Part shown: positions 40,743-46,444 of the stretch, piece by piece
Layout of the letters: each line of letters opens with the position of its first letter
Numbering within the stretch: the stretch's first letter is position 1
From: DATGLE01 sp035294325
GTDB taxonomy: Bacteria; Chloroflexota; Ktedonobacteria; Ktedonobacterales; Ktedonobacteraceae
Length of the DNA: 46,444 nucleotides
Reading direction: 5' to 3'
Assembly (NCBI GenBank): GCA_035294325.1
Contig: DATGLE010000274.1
Span: 1-46,444, forward strand
Program-made: the position numbers and the translations under genes
The notes under the pieces: generated by a model
Seen by the model: the letters and a program-made list of their open reading frames with translations, nothing else
Database searches by the model: none
Told to the model about the DNA's origin: nothing

Positions 40743-42722
40743 GGAGACCACTCCCACGACAAGCGGCAGCGTGAAAGAGAACGTTGAACCTTTGCCTTCC
40801 TCTGATTCAAACCAGAGGCGCCCACCATGTCGCTCAACCAGTTCCCGGCACAGGTATAATCCCAGCCCCGTCCCGCCAATGCCCCAGGTGCGGGCATTGT
40901 CCGCGCGCATGAAGCGCCCGAAGATCTGCGCATGCTGGTGCCTGGGAATCCCGATTCCCTGGTCTTTCACACTCACCTGCACCATATTCTCTTCCGTATT
41001 GACGAGCAGCTCAATGCTGATTGGTCCTCCCTGCGGGCTGTACTTGATGGCATTGCCGATCAGATTGGTCAGCACCTGCTCCATGCGCTCCAGGTCGATG
41101 TCGGCCACCAGCGGCTGCTCCGGGGTATGCACCTCGATCTGATGACGCGTGGTCGTCTGCTGCATCTGTCCTGCCACGCGCCGGATCAGGGCTATCAGAT
41201 CCGTTGGCGTGCACTGTAATTGCAAGCGCCCGGCCTGTAAGCGCGTGACATCCAGCAGATCCTCGGTCAGCGTGACCAGCCGCGTGGTCGCTTGCTTGAT
41301 CTCCTCCAGCGCCTCCTGCTGCCAGCCGGCAAGCGGTGGCCCATGCCCGCGCTGTGTTTGCAAGAGCAGCATATCAGCGAAGCCCTTGAGGGCCGCCAGC
41401 GGGGTGCGCAATTCATGGGCGGCAATCCCCACAAACTCGTCCTTGAGCGCCTCGGCCTCCTTGAGCGCCGTCACCTCCTGGTGCATTACCAGCACCACGC
41501 GGGTGGGCTGTCCATCTTCCTGCGTGATGCGCCTCCAGGGAGGCTGTACGGAGAGGACCACCGCGTTGACCAGCACCGGGAGACTTGAGCCATCGGGACG
41601 CCGGATGCTCTCCTGTTGCTGCAACACGGTCTCCCCACGCTGCACAGCGCGTAGCGTGGCATAGCGCTCAGGGGGGAGCGGATGCCCCTGCGGGTCAAAG
41701 ATCGCGATCTGGTTGACGCGCAGGAACTCCAGCATCGACTGGTCAAGCGGCCAGCGGGCACCCCATACAGAACTGGCTGCCTGATTGGCAAGCAGCAGCC
41801 GCGCCTCCTGTCCGTAGACCAGGTAGACGCTGCTGGGTAGAGCATCGAGGATCTGCTGGAGGAAAGCCAGGCGAGCCTCGGTGCTGGCATGCGCCTGCTG
41901 CTCGGCCTGCTCGGCAGCACGGCGCTCGGTGATGTCGCGGTTAATCTCTAGAATGGCGCTCGGCTGGCCCTGCTCATTGCGGAAGAGCACCTGGCGGCTT
42001 TCGACCAGCACTGAGCGGCCATCGCGGCAGGTGTGCACCAGCTCCCCTTCCCAGTGCCCGAAGTGCGCGATTTGCTCGTCGATGGCTGCGCGACTCGTAG
42101 GGAAGCGGGTATGAAGCAGATTGTGGGTGAGGTGGCCCAGGGCTTGCTGGCTGGTCCAGCCATAGAGGTCCTCGGCACCTCGATTCCAGAAGAGCACGCG
42201 GTCTATGGAATCACGGACGATGATGGCATCGGGAGCCAGATTGATAAGCTCTGCCTGTAAGCGGATCTGCTCCAGGCGCTGGAGGCGTTCGGCCTCGGCG
42301 CGGCGCTGCTCGGTCACATCGCGAATGGCCGCGATGATGTGCAGGGCGCCATCAAGCATCACGGGACGCAAGCTGATATCGACCGGAAATTCGGTGCCGT
42401 CTTTGCGTAGAGCGACCAGTTGCAGACCCTGACCCATCGGGCGCGTGCGTGGTGATCTGGCATAGTGCTGCCGGTGGACCACATGCAGTTCGCGGAAGCG
42501 GGCCGGCAGCAAGCTCTCCAGCGGCATCTGCACCAGTTCCTCGCGGCGATAGCCAAAGCAGGTCGCGGCCTGGTCGTTGGCCGCTACAATGATACCAGCC
42601 TCATCTACGACGATCAAGGCATCCGGGGAGAGAGCCAGAAGCTGGTCGAGGCCAGTGGCGCTAATGTGTAAGGGAGCGGAGGCAGGAGAAACCATTGCCT
42701 CTTCATGCGCTGGGTCGGGCAT
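40713..42722 (-). CDS. Three-PAS sensor histidine kinase, orphan
   Basis: A 669-residue soluble histidine kinase. Three PAS domains span about residues 20-140, 148-268 and 285-420. The dimerisation/phosphoacceptor domain has His436 in VGIAAHELRTPLAALKGF. The ATPase domain has the N-box NLIGNAIKYS (553-562), the G1 box DQGIGIP and the G2 box GTGLGLYL. No membrane helices are seen, so it senses an internal signal through PAS ligands such as haem, flavin or small molecules. No response regulator is adjacent on either side, so its partner is elsewhere. The ATG at 42722 follows a GAAAGAGAAGAG stretch. It overlaps the FrdA-like gene end by 30 bases. Confidence 0.92.
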   Translation of the reverse strand: MPDPAHEEAMVSPASAPLHISATGLDQLLALSPDALIVVDEAGIIVAANDQAATCFGYRREELVQMPLESLLPARFRELHVVHRQHYARSPRTRPMGQGLQLVALRKDGTEFPVDISLRPVMLDGALHIIAAIRDVTEQRRAEAERLQRLEQIRLQAELINLAPDAIIVRDSIDRVLFWNRGAEDLYGWTSQQALGHLTHNLLHTRFPTSRAAIDEQIAHFGHWEGELVHTCRDGRSVLVESRQVLFRNEQGQPSAILEINRDITERRAAEQAEQQAHASTEARLAFLQQILDALPSSVYLVYGQEARLLLANQAASSVWGARWPLDQSMLEFLRVNQIAIFDPQGHPLPPERYATLRAVQRGETVLQQQESIRRPDGSSLPVLVNAVVLSVQPPWRRITQEDGQPTRVVLVMHQEVTALKEAEALKDEFVGIAAHELRTPLAALKGFADMLLLQTQRGHGPPLAGWQQEALEEIKQATTRLVTLTEDLLDVTRLQAGRLQLQCTPTDLIALIRRVAGQMQQTTTRHQIEVHTPEQPLVADIDLERMEQVLTNLIGNAIKYSPQGGPISIELLVNTEENMVQVSVKDQGIGIPRHQHAQIFGRFMRADNARTWGIGGTGLGLYLCRELVERHGGRLWFESEEGKGSTFSFTLPLVVGVVSLASADFSDQ

Positions 42723-43059
42723 CAGTCTCTTCTCTTTCCCGGCAGTGCTGGCAGCAGGCGGAAAATCATCGCCTGAACATGCCTCTCATCTCAACAACCA
42801 TCCTGAATATAGCTTATCACCACTGCTCCGGGAAAACAAGAGAGGTCCGCTTTCGTCATTTTGTGTCTTCCTTGTGACACTGCCTCTCCTGGCTGTGACC
42901 TGAATGTGATGTGCAACCTGTATGCTGGAGAGTAGATGAGGGCCAGGGAATAGAAAGCATGGGGTAGATTCAGCACTTGATCAATGAGGTTATACATGAA
43001 ACAGTTGCTTTCGGAGAAATTATCTCTGAGAGAACATTCAGAAAGGAGAAAGATGGAGT
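42723..43059. other. Divergent promoter region between the kinase and DoxX-like genes
   Basis: A 337-base AT-richer stretch. On the minus strand, a TTGTTT followed by TAAGCT after 17 bases, and a TATATT just beyond, could start the kinase transcript. On the plus strand TATACA (about 42993-42998) is a possible -10 without a good -35. A GTGTC-N8-GACAC dyad is at about 42870-42887. No gene is seen. Confidence 0.4.
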
Positions 43060-43818
43060 ATGTTCACGCAGCGTAATCCTGTATACGGGATAGGGATACT
43101 ACTCGTCGTTGTAGCAGGTCTCTGGACGCTTGTTCACATCATTCTTGGCCTGACAGGTTCAAGCGCCAATGACTATTGGGGGTTCGCCCTGCTCATCCTG
43201 TTTGTCCTCGCACTGATCCTCGCCTTCGTGCAATTTGCGAGCGAGCGGCCGGCTTTAGCTGCTGCTCCTCCGACAGAGACGTTTCCCGACCCGGCGATCT
43301 CGCGCTTTTTCCTCGGCTCCACGGGATCGTCTCCCATGTGGTTCGTAGTGCGCATGTATGTGGGAACCGAGTGGCTGCTGGCTGGCTGGGAAAAAGTCAT
43401 CTCCCCTGCCTGGGGGACCAGTGGCAAAGCCATCGCAGGCTTTGTGGCAGGAGCGTTAGCCAAAACGTCTGGACCTAATCCCGCTGTGCAGGGCTGGTAT
43501 GCCTGGTTTTTGCAGCATATCGTACTGCCTAACGCGGGTCTCTGGTCATTTCTGATCACCTGGGGAGAAGTGGCGGTCGGTCTGGGACTCCTGCTGGGTC
43601 TTCTGACGGGGATTGCCGCTGGCTTTGGCGTACTGATGAATCTGAATTACCTGCTGGCCGGCACCGTCAGCGTCAACCCGATTCTGGGTATGCTGGGCTT
43701 ATTCCTGTGCTTTGCATGGCGTGTCTGCGGCTGGATCGGCGTTGATCGCTGGTTGCTGCCGGCGCTTGGTCTGCCCTGGAAACCGGGAACCCTCTTCCGG
43801 CCTGCCGCCGCGACGTAG
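43060..43818 (+). CDS. DoxX/DoxD-like integral membrane protein
   Basis: A 252-residue membrane protein with about seven hydrophobic helices. The central part resembles DoxX/TQO small-subunit proteins: helices with VVRMYVGTEWLLAGWEKV (R-x-x-x-G-x-x-W/F-L-x-x-G), a glycine-rich periplasmic loop and WGEVAVGLGLLLGLLTGIAA. DoxD is part of the thiosulfate:quinone oxidoreductase, while many DoxX-like proteins have unknown redox roles; the soluble DoxA part is absent here. The ATG at 43060 follows GAAAGGAG. A strong intrinsic terminator begins 46 bases after the stop, so it is transcribed alone. Two extra N-terminal helices before the DoxX part are unusual for the short DoxX family. Confidence 0.8.
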   Translation: MFTQRNPVYGIGILLVVVAGLWTLVHIILGLTGSSANDYWGFALLILFVLALILAFVQFASERPALAAAPPTETFPDPAISRFFLGSTGSSPMWFVVRMYVGTEWLLAGWEKVISPAWGTSGKAIAGFVAGALAKTSGPNPAVQGWYAWFLQHIVLPNAGLWSFLITWGEVAVGLGLLLGLLTGIAAGFGVLMNLNYLLAGTVSVNPILGMLGLFLCFAWRVCGWIGVDRWLLPALGLPWKPGTLFRPAAAT

Positions 43819-43864
43819 CGGTTTGGCCGTTGGCCTGGACAGATCGGGCTGCCAGCTAACCAGA

Positions 43865-43906
43865 AGCAGGCGCGCACCTCTGCGCGCCTGCTCGATTTTC
43901 TTTCTC
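43865..43906 (+). terminator. Intrinsic terminator after the DoxX-like gene
   Basis: A perfect 12-base stem AGCAGGCGCGCA / TGCGCGCCTGCT (43865-43876 with 43881-43892) has a 4-base loop and is followed by CGATTTTCTTTCTC. It is placed directly after the only plus-strand gene reading toward it. Confidence 0.9.
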
Positions 43907-44003
43907 AGAGGGATTTCAGACGAAGGGCGCGACGCTGGTTTCGGCAGGAAGACTTCTGGAGGCGTGCGCAGGGACCACGCATTGTTGCGCTTCTGGGCAG
44001 GAG

Positions 44004-44090
44004 GGCTTCTACGGAGTGACCGCCGAACTGGCCGACGGCACACGCCTGCGCTCGCGCTACCTCGTCGGCTGCGACGGCCGCCTCCCTTGA
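44004..44090 (+). pseudogene. C-terminally and N-terminally truncated FAD monooxygenase fragment
   Basis: About 28 codons, read as VTAELADGTRLRSRYLVGCD followed by GRLP and a stop, match the second FAD/substrate block (the GD motif region) of FAD_binding_3-type aromatic-ring hydroxylases. Neither the N-terminal GxGxxG fold nor the rest of the protein is present nearby, and no start codon with a ribosome-binding site opens this frame. It is a relic of a deleted gene just before the base composition falls. Confidence 0.65.
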
Positions 44091-44223
44091 GTATTGCAAC
44101 ATGTTTTAAAAAATATGGACAAATATAGCCAAACATGGACTTTTATTCCACCTTTTTAGCCCTTCCCTGAGACTTGACTTTTTCCCTCTAAACACTACAT
44201 ATTGATCTAGTTCAATTTGTCCG

Positions 44224-44253
44224 TTGACTTTTATGGCATTTAGCGGTACGATT
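44224..44253 (+). promoter_or_regulatory. Promoter of the GntR-type regulator gene
   Basis: TTGACT (44224-44229) and TACGAT (44248-44253) are 18 bases apart. A second TTGACT with TACATA after 16 bases (44175-44202) is a possible upstream promoter. The perfect palindrome 44271-44286 lies at about +11 to +26, where bound repressor would block transcription. Confidence 0.5.
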
Positions 44254-44270
44254 GGACTAGATTACAATGC

Positions 44271-44286
44271 CAAACAACGTTGTTTG
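44271..44286. promoter_or_regulatory. Perfect 16-bp palindrome, probable GntR operator
   Basis: CAAACAACGTTGTTTG is a perfect palindrome, 18 bases before the regulator start codon and just downstream of its promoter. Position and symmetry fit autorepression by the encoded dimeric regulator. Confidence 0.7.
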
Positions 44287-44304
44287 ACGAAAGGAAAGAA
44301 TAGC

Positions 44305-45042
44305 ATGGTAGATAATACAAAGGTAGATGTTCTTGCAGAACAACTCCGTCTGAGGATTAGAGAGGGGGAATTTGGAACAAATGGTCGTCTTCCGCCTCAT
44401 CGTGTGCTAGCAGAACAACTTCATACAACACGCGAGACAGTTAACAAGGTCATTCAGTTGCTTCAAAGTGAAGGGTTACTGCTAACGAGAGAGAAGTCAG
44501 TGTACGTTAAACCGCCACTTATGAAGTTACCGGCCTTTGTTCCTAACCACGATCAGTACATTAGAGAACGTGGTTTAGAACCCATCAGTGAATTTCTTGA
44601 GAAGCCTGATCTTGTACCTTTACCCGATTGGGTGGCGAGGCTGTTAGGGAGAAAAGAGGGTGAAATGGTGCCTCATCGCCTGTTACGGCAAGGCATTCTG
44701 TATCCTACTGGCGCGGTGTACTACCGTCTCTCAGAAAACTTCTACCATCCAGAATTGGTAAAGGATGAAATCTTTCAAGGCTTGCAGTCTGATCCTCAGT
44801 ACAACACCTGGACTGCCATGAAAGACAAGTACGGCATAGAGGTTGTAAAGTCAATGAATACGGCGGTTGCAAGACTGCCTACGTTAAGAGAACAAAACCA
44901 CTTAGGGATAGTGAGAACTACCCCTGTTCTTGAGCTACACGGGACTCAGCTTACTCAGGATGATCTACCTGTGATGGTGAATAACCTTGTTTTTGTTGGG
45001 AGTCTTCTTGAGCTATCTTTTACATCAGGTGTCACGAGATAG
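44305..45042 (+). CDS. GntR-family (HutC-like) transcriptional regulator
   Basis: A 245-residue regulator. The GntR winged helix is at about residues 5-70: LRLRIREGEF, LPPHRVLAEQLHTTRETVNK, then VIQLLQSEGLLL. The C-terminal domain (about 90-240) has the UTRA-like pattern of HutC proteins, with RLLRQGILYPTGAVYYRLSE and a final strand series (TPVLELHGTQLT, LVFVGSLLELSF). The family binds small acids, sugars or amines. The ATG at 44305 follows AAAGGAAAG. The gene is more AT-rich than everything upstream, with codon use to match, and stands alone beyond the terminator and monooxygenase relic, so acquisition by transfer is likely. Similar GntR proteins are common on mobile Ktedonobacteria and actinobacterial islands, but that is general experience, not a search result. 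Confidence 0.82.
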   Translation: MVDNTKVDVLAEQLRLRIREGEFGTNGRLPPHRVLAEQLHTTRETVNKVIQLLQSEGLLLTREKSVYVKPPLMKLPAFVPNHDQYIRERGLEPISEFLEKPDLVPLPDWVARLLGRKEGEMVPHRLLRQGILYPTGAVYYRLSENFYHPELVKDEIFQGLQSDPQYNTWTAMKDKYGIEVVKSMNTAVARLPTLREQNHLGIVRTTPVLELHGTQLTQDDLPVMVNNLVFVGSLLELSFTSGVTR

Positions 45043-45092
45043 CCGCTTCACTTTGAGGCTCCAAGCCACTTCACACTGTCATTCCTCTCTTA

Positions 45093-45142
45093 ATACCCTA
45101 GACCAATTTGTAGACAAGTATTGACAAGTTGATCTAGGGTAT
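45093..45142. repeat. Imperfect 18-bp inverted repeat with internal TTGACAAGT repeats
   Basis: ATACCCTAGA-C-CAATTTG (45093-45110) pairs with CAAGTTG-A-TCTAGGGTAT (45125-45142): ten perfect pairs, one mismatch and seven more pairs including one G-T. Between them lies a GACAAGT copy and across the right arm another. It is the main structure in the 240-base gap 45043-45282; no promoter is convincing. Confidence 0.65.
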
Positions 45143-45282
45143 GTCATCCTGTTAGCAGAAAGGTCGATGCGCGAACATCGACCAATGATAAGCGTCTAGT
45201 ACGGTTAAGACAGCCTGGACACTCATCCCTCACAGTATGGGACGGAGGCGGTCTAGCGTCAAGCACGAGAGGAACGTGACAC

Positions 45283-45933
45283 ATGCTGAACTATGCCGAA
45301 ACCACTCACGTTAGTACCATTGTCTCTGTAGCATCACTCCTACAAGACCAGCATCAGGACGCTACGGCTTCCGCGTTCTCGTATGTGATTGGTCCCATCA
45401 ATCCTGCACAGATCATCACTATGCACGCACAGCTTTCTACCGGTGATGAATGTTCCCTGCTTCTCCCTATTCATTTGCCGCGTCACATCCTCGATGATCC
45501 TGCTTTCCGAGACGGATATGAGTACAATTATCTGAGCGAAGAAGAGTGCAGCAAAGAGGAAGAGGACTGGACGACCAGTGTGACCCGATTGGTGAACCAC
45601 ATCTATTCGAGCTTGACTGATGCACGCCTCTACCGTGACCTTCTTACCGGCAAGATTGTGTCAGACTTCCTCCCCTGGCAAGTGGGCTGGTTACTTCGTG
45701 ACCTGACCCGTTTAGCCGAGACAGACCGCACACGGGCTTACGTTGGAATTGGGCATCTCTGCTTTTTACTTCCCCTGTTGATCCAAGACCGTCCGGTGAC
45801 GTGGCCTCGCTATGAGCCATATCGCGCTGACATCCTGCATACACGCGCTATCAAAGCCTATCGGGCGCGGATACGCTTCTACCGTGAGCAAGGGAAGAAC
45901 TACGATGAGGCGCAACGTTTAGCACTGTGCTAG
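45283..45933 (+). CDS. Hypothetical protein
   Basis: A 216-residue protein that I do not recognise. It is soluble and acidic in the middle, with an EYNYLSEEECSKEEEDW stretch at about 85-101, and has a helical C-terminal half ending in a basic, amphipathic helix (KAYRARIRFYREQGKNYDEA). No membrane segment, signal peptide, catalytic motif or repeat is visible. The ATG at 45283 has GAGAGGAAC ten bases upstream, and codon periodicity looks normal. Its position between the GntR gene and the transposon debris, and its lower GC content, suggest an accessory or island gene. A role as a phage- or plasmid-type accessory protein is possible but nothing in the sequence shows it. Confidence 0.6.
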   Translation: MLNYAETTHVSTIVSVASLLQDQHQDATASAFSYVIGPINPAQIITMHAQLSTGDECSLLLPIHLPRHILDDPAFRDGYEYNYLSEEECSKEEEDWTTSVTRLVNHIYSSLTDARLYRDLLTGKIVSDFLPWQVGWLLRDLTRLAETDRTRAYVGIGHLCFLLPLLIQDRPVTWPRYEPYRADILHTRAIKAYRARIRFYREQGKNYDEAQRLALC

Positions 45934-45939
45934 AGGGGG

Positions 45940-45983
45940 CCTTGTCAAGCGGGTGCGTTTCCGATTGCATCTGCTTGACAAGG
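45940..45983. repeat. 11-bp inverted repeat before the IS607-type recombinase
   Basis: CCTTGTCAAGC (45940-45950) and GCTTGACAAGG (45973-45983), perfect complements, 22 bases apart. They stand just upstream of the recombinase start and contain the same TTGACAAG core seen at 45121-45130. Confidence 0.7.
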
Positions 45984-45995
45984 AATATACTACTG

Positions 45996-46315
45996 ATGAA
46001 GTTAAGTACCTTCGCACGTCGGGCCGGTATCTGCTACAAGACTGCATGGCGATGGTGGAAGGCCGGTAAGATCAAAGGCTATCAGACGGAGACAGGGACC
46101 GTGATTATCACCGAAGAGATGAACGAGCAACCAGGACAGGAACGCATTGTAGTTGTCTACACGCGTGTCTCTGCTAATGAGAACCGGCCTAACCTGGACG
46201 CGCAAGCAGAGAGGCTTTGTGCCACTGTGGGGCTAAGGGCTGGAAAGTGGTGAAGGTGGTGAAAGAAGTCGGTTCAGGCGTGAATGATGGACGGAGGAAA
46301 CTGCTAGTACACTGA
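45996..46315 (+). pseudogene. IS607-type serine recombinase (TnpA), frameshifted and truncated
   Basis: From ATG 45996 the frame gives a MerR-like DNA-binding head (MKLSTFARRAGICYKTAWRW, WKAGKIKGYQT) and the start of the serine-recombinase domain with the catalytic Ser in VVYTRVSANENRPNLDAQAE. This is the domain order of IS607 transposases. At about 46212 the frame is lost: the original frame stops at 46253, while another frame resumes with the family-like KGWKVVKVVKEVGSGVNDGR, then KLLVH and a stop at 46315. The C-terminal two-thirds of a normal protein (about 200 residues) are missing. The break coincides with the edge of an IS630-type element, so insertion probably removed or displaced the rest. 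The partner gene tnpB is not seen. Confidence 0.82.
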
Positions 46316-46444
46316 GGCGGAAATCCGCCAGTAGTTTAAACCATTAACGCTTTGCCTTGATAGGTCCATTTGAAAGGCTTGGCCATCGTGCGATTGTAGT
46401 AGTCGATAAACGCGAAGACCTTGCTCTGCAAGTCCTCGACACTG
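46308..46444 (-). mobile_element. IS630-type element, one end, cut by window edge
   Basis: The end of an IS630/Tc1-mariner-type insertion. Near the junction is a GGCGGA-AA-TCCGCC hairpin (46317-46330), probably part of the terminal repeat. The element probably begins close to the TA at about 46305-46308, as IS630 elements insert at TA. The exact end cannot be fixed without the other side. It interrupts the IS607-type recombinase. Confidence 0.6.
46336..46444 (-). CDS. IS630-type transposase, C-terminal end only
   Basis: The last 35 residues before the stop at 46336-46338 are visible on the minus strand, including VFAFIDYYNRTMAKPFKWTY and then QGKALMV. The F-I-x-x-Y-N motif followed by KPFxWT is the usual C-terminus of the DDE transposases of IS630-family elements. 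The catalytic residues and N-terminal helix-turn-helix lie outside the window, so completeness is unknown. Confidence 0.82.
   Translation of the reverse strand, partial: SVEDLQSKVFAFIDYYNRTMAKPFKWTYQGKALMV

Noticed and set aside
1..46444. CRISPR arrays, tRNA or rRNA genes and known defence systems
   Set aside because: No regularly spaced direct-repeat array, no cloverleaf or ribosomal stretch, and no defence-gene set was seen on reading the window.

Overview
The window looks like the chromosome of a GC-rich, spore-forming-type Chloroflexota, most likely Ktedonobacteria. This rests on gene style: a CruF/CruG-type carotenoid set, oligotroph-like Mo-hydroxylase, HyuAB and LIV-type ABC genes, PAS-rich kinases and IS607/IS630 remnants. 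It is an inference with moderate confidence, because no rRNA, tRNA or marker gene is present. About 43 kb is GC-rich and densely packed; the last 2.3 kb is visibly more AT-rich and carries insertion-element debris.

Layout. (1) 1-5800, minus: a carotenoid operon read crtB, glycosyltransferase, a CruF-acyltransferase fusion, crtI, then a TspO/MBR gene cut by the window edge. Most junctions are ATGA overlaps. The likely product is a hydroxylated, glycosylated and possibly acylated C40 carotenoid. (2) 6147-8152, minus: an ECF sigma factor and a membrane-anchored beta-propeller protein, probably its anti-sigma partner. (3) 8558-24474, minus: a catabolic run with two complete three-subunit molybdenum hydroxylases, an Asp/Glu-racemase-fold protein, an MFS transporter, two tandem bicupins and HyuA/HyuB. 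(4) 24704-27648: two small SnoaL/NTF2-like genes and a GAF-PucR regulator. (5) 27741-32716, minus: IclR regulator, CaiB-type CoA-transferase, cyclase-family hydrolase, MmgE/PrpD protein and an N-carbamoylsarcosine-amidase-like hydrolase. (6) 32944-40742, plus: a full LIV-type ABC importer, then a dihydropyrimidinase-like hydrolase coupled to an FrdA-like flavoprotein. (7) 40713-43818: an orphan three-PAS histidine kinase and a DoxX-like membrane protein. (8) 43865-46444: a strong terminator, a flavin-monooxygenase remnant, a GntR regulator with a perfect palindrome at its promoter, an unknown protein, and an IS607-type recombinase gene frameshifted and apparently cut by an IS630-type element.

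Regions 3-6 read as one roughly 32-kb system for importing and mineralising an N-heterocycle or cyclic amide/ureide: uptake (ABC, MFS), ring hydroxylation (two Mo enzymes), ring opening (HyuAB, dihydropyrimidinase-like enzyme), carbamoyl/amide removal (N-carbamoylsarcosine-amidase-like hydrolase) and carbon processing (CoA-transferase, PrpD, FrdA-like flavoprotein). The substrate cannot be named from sequence alone.

The most striking non-coding signal is a pair of promoters with the same operator layout: one for the Mo-hydroxylase-1 operon (minus strand) and one for a SnoaL-like gene (plus strand). Each has two TGTGCT-NN-AGCACA dyads exactly 33 bp apart, the inner one abutting a -35 box of the form TRGACA. 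A dispersed palindromic repeat beginning ATGTCATCCTGAGCGGCAGC occurs five times, always between operons.
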